Shown piece after piece: positions 63,892-64,000 of a DNA stretch of 64,000 nucleotides. Positions within the stretch are counted from its first letter, which is position 1. Each line of letters begins with the position of its first letter. This DNA comes from Streptomyces olivaceus. GTDB taxonomy: Bacteria; Actinomycetota; Actinomycetes; Streptomycetales; Streptomycetaceae. Below the pieces are notes generated by a model. That model ran no database searches. It saw only the letters and a program-made list of their open reading frames with translations, and was not told the DNA's origin. Position numbers and translations under genes: made by a program. Where the stretch lies: assembly GCF_000721235.1 (NCBI RefSeq), contig NZ_JOFH01000001.1, forward strand, positions 372,001 through 436,000, in the 5' to 3' direction.

Positions 63892-64000
63892 GGCGCGGTG
63901 TCCACAAGGCGGTGGCTGTCCACGGAACGGCGCGGCGTTCTTCTGCGCAATCTCCGCTCGCCGTACGGTGATTCAGGCGAACGCACCCCGCACGCAGGGC

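Overview
The window looks like a piece of a Streptomyces (or very close actinobacterial) chromosome. Base composition is extremely GC-rich, and nearly every real gene has G or C at most third codon positions. GTG starts and 4-nt stop/start overlaps are common, and many families are typical of streptomycetes (DUF5997, DUF5709, DUF6397-like, F420-type PPOX oxidoreductase, ROK regulators). From memory only, the order ung ... Mo-hydroxylase operon/TetR ... two-component system/Tct ... asymmetric ABC pair/rpmE2 ... DExH helicase ... xylA/xylB/ROK resembles the S. coelicolor chromosome; I could not check this. I saw no tRNA, rRNA, IS element, prophage or CRISPR array. This is mostly vertically inherited metabolic and regulatory DNA with several small regulatory structures.

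Layout. (1) 1-2.5 kb: the end of an ABC importer operon (permease tail, fused two-domain ATPase, SAM methyltransferase). (2) 2.5-5.3 kb: a cobalamin riboswitch in front of B12-independent methionine synthase metE. (3) 5.3-16.9 kb: single-gene units: ung, a BadF-type sugar kinase, a CbiX-like protein that has lost its metal-binding histidines, a beta-propeller lactonase, a FUSC membrane protein, an Lrp/AsnC regulator, a HAD phosphatase, a DUF4142 protein, a LysR effector domain lacking its HTH next to DUF5997, a DUF1360 membrane protein and an MGDG-synthase-like glycosyltransferase. (4) 17-21.7 kb: a co-directional run of SDR, EamA-like transporter, NodB deacetylase and GH15 glucosidase. (5) 21.9-27.6 kb: a four-gene molybdenum hydroxylase operon (2Fe-2S, FAD/4Fe-4S, Mo subunits and XdhC-type maturation factor), all with overlapping ends, divergent from a TetR repressor across a striking duplicated palindrome. 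(6) 27.6-33.5 kb: a CitA/CitB-type two-component system divergent from a tctCBA tricarboxylate transporter. (7) 33.6-45.3 kb: YdeI-like, YjbQ, flavin monooxygenase, MltG-like, ABC exporter/MarR pair, L,D-transpeptidase lipoprotein, an asymmetric heterodimeric ABC exporter, DUF5709, and zinc-independent ribosomal protein L31. (8) 45.3-55 kb: DUF457 membrane protein/DExH helicase, TesB thioesterase, DUF6397-like, orphan roadblock protein, F420 oxidoreductase, methyltransferase, MpaB-like oxygenase, hypotheticals and a coding-like remnant. (9) 55.3-59.4 kb: a SNF2-family ATPase translationally coupled to a SWIM zinc-finger protein. (10) 59.5-63.8 kb: the xylose catabolic locus xylA (divergent) / xylB / ROK repressor.

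How parts work together. Three regulator-plus-target modules are explicit in the gene layout: TetR/Mo-hydroxylase, two-component system/Tct transporter, and ROK/xylAB. A fourth, MarR/ABC exporter, is likely. MetE should be switched off when cobalamin is available. Convergent gene pairs are repeatedly separated by long perfect hairpins that probably terminate both transcripts. Most starts were chosen from visible Shine-Dalgarno sequences; no similarity search was possible, so family names rest on motif recognition.
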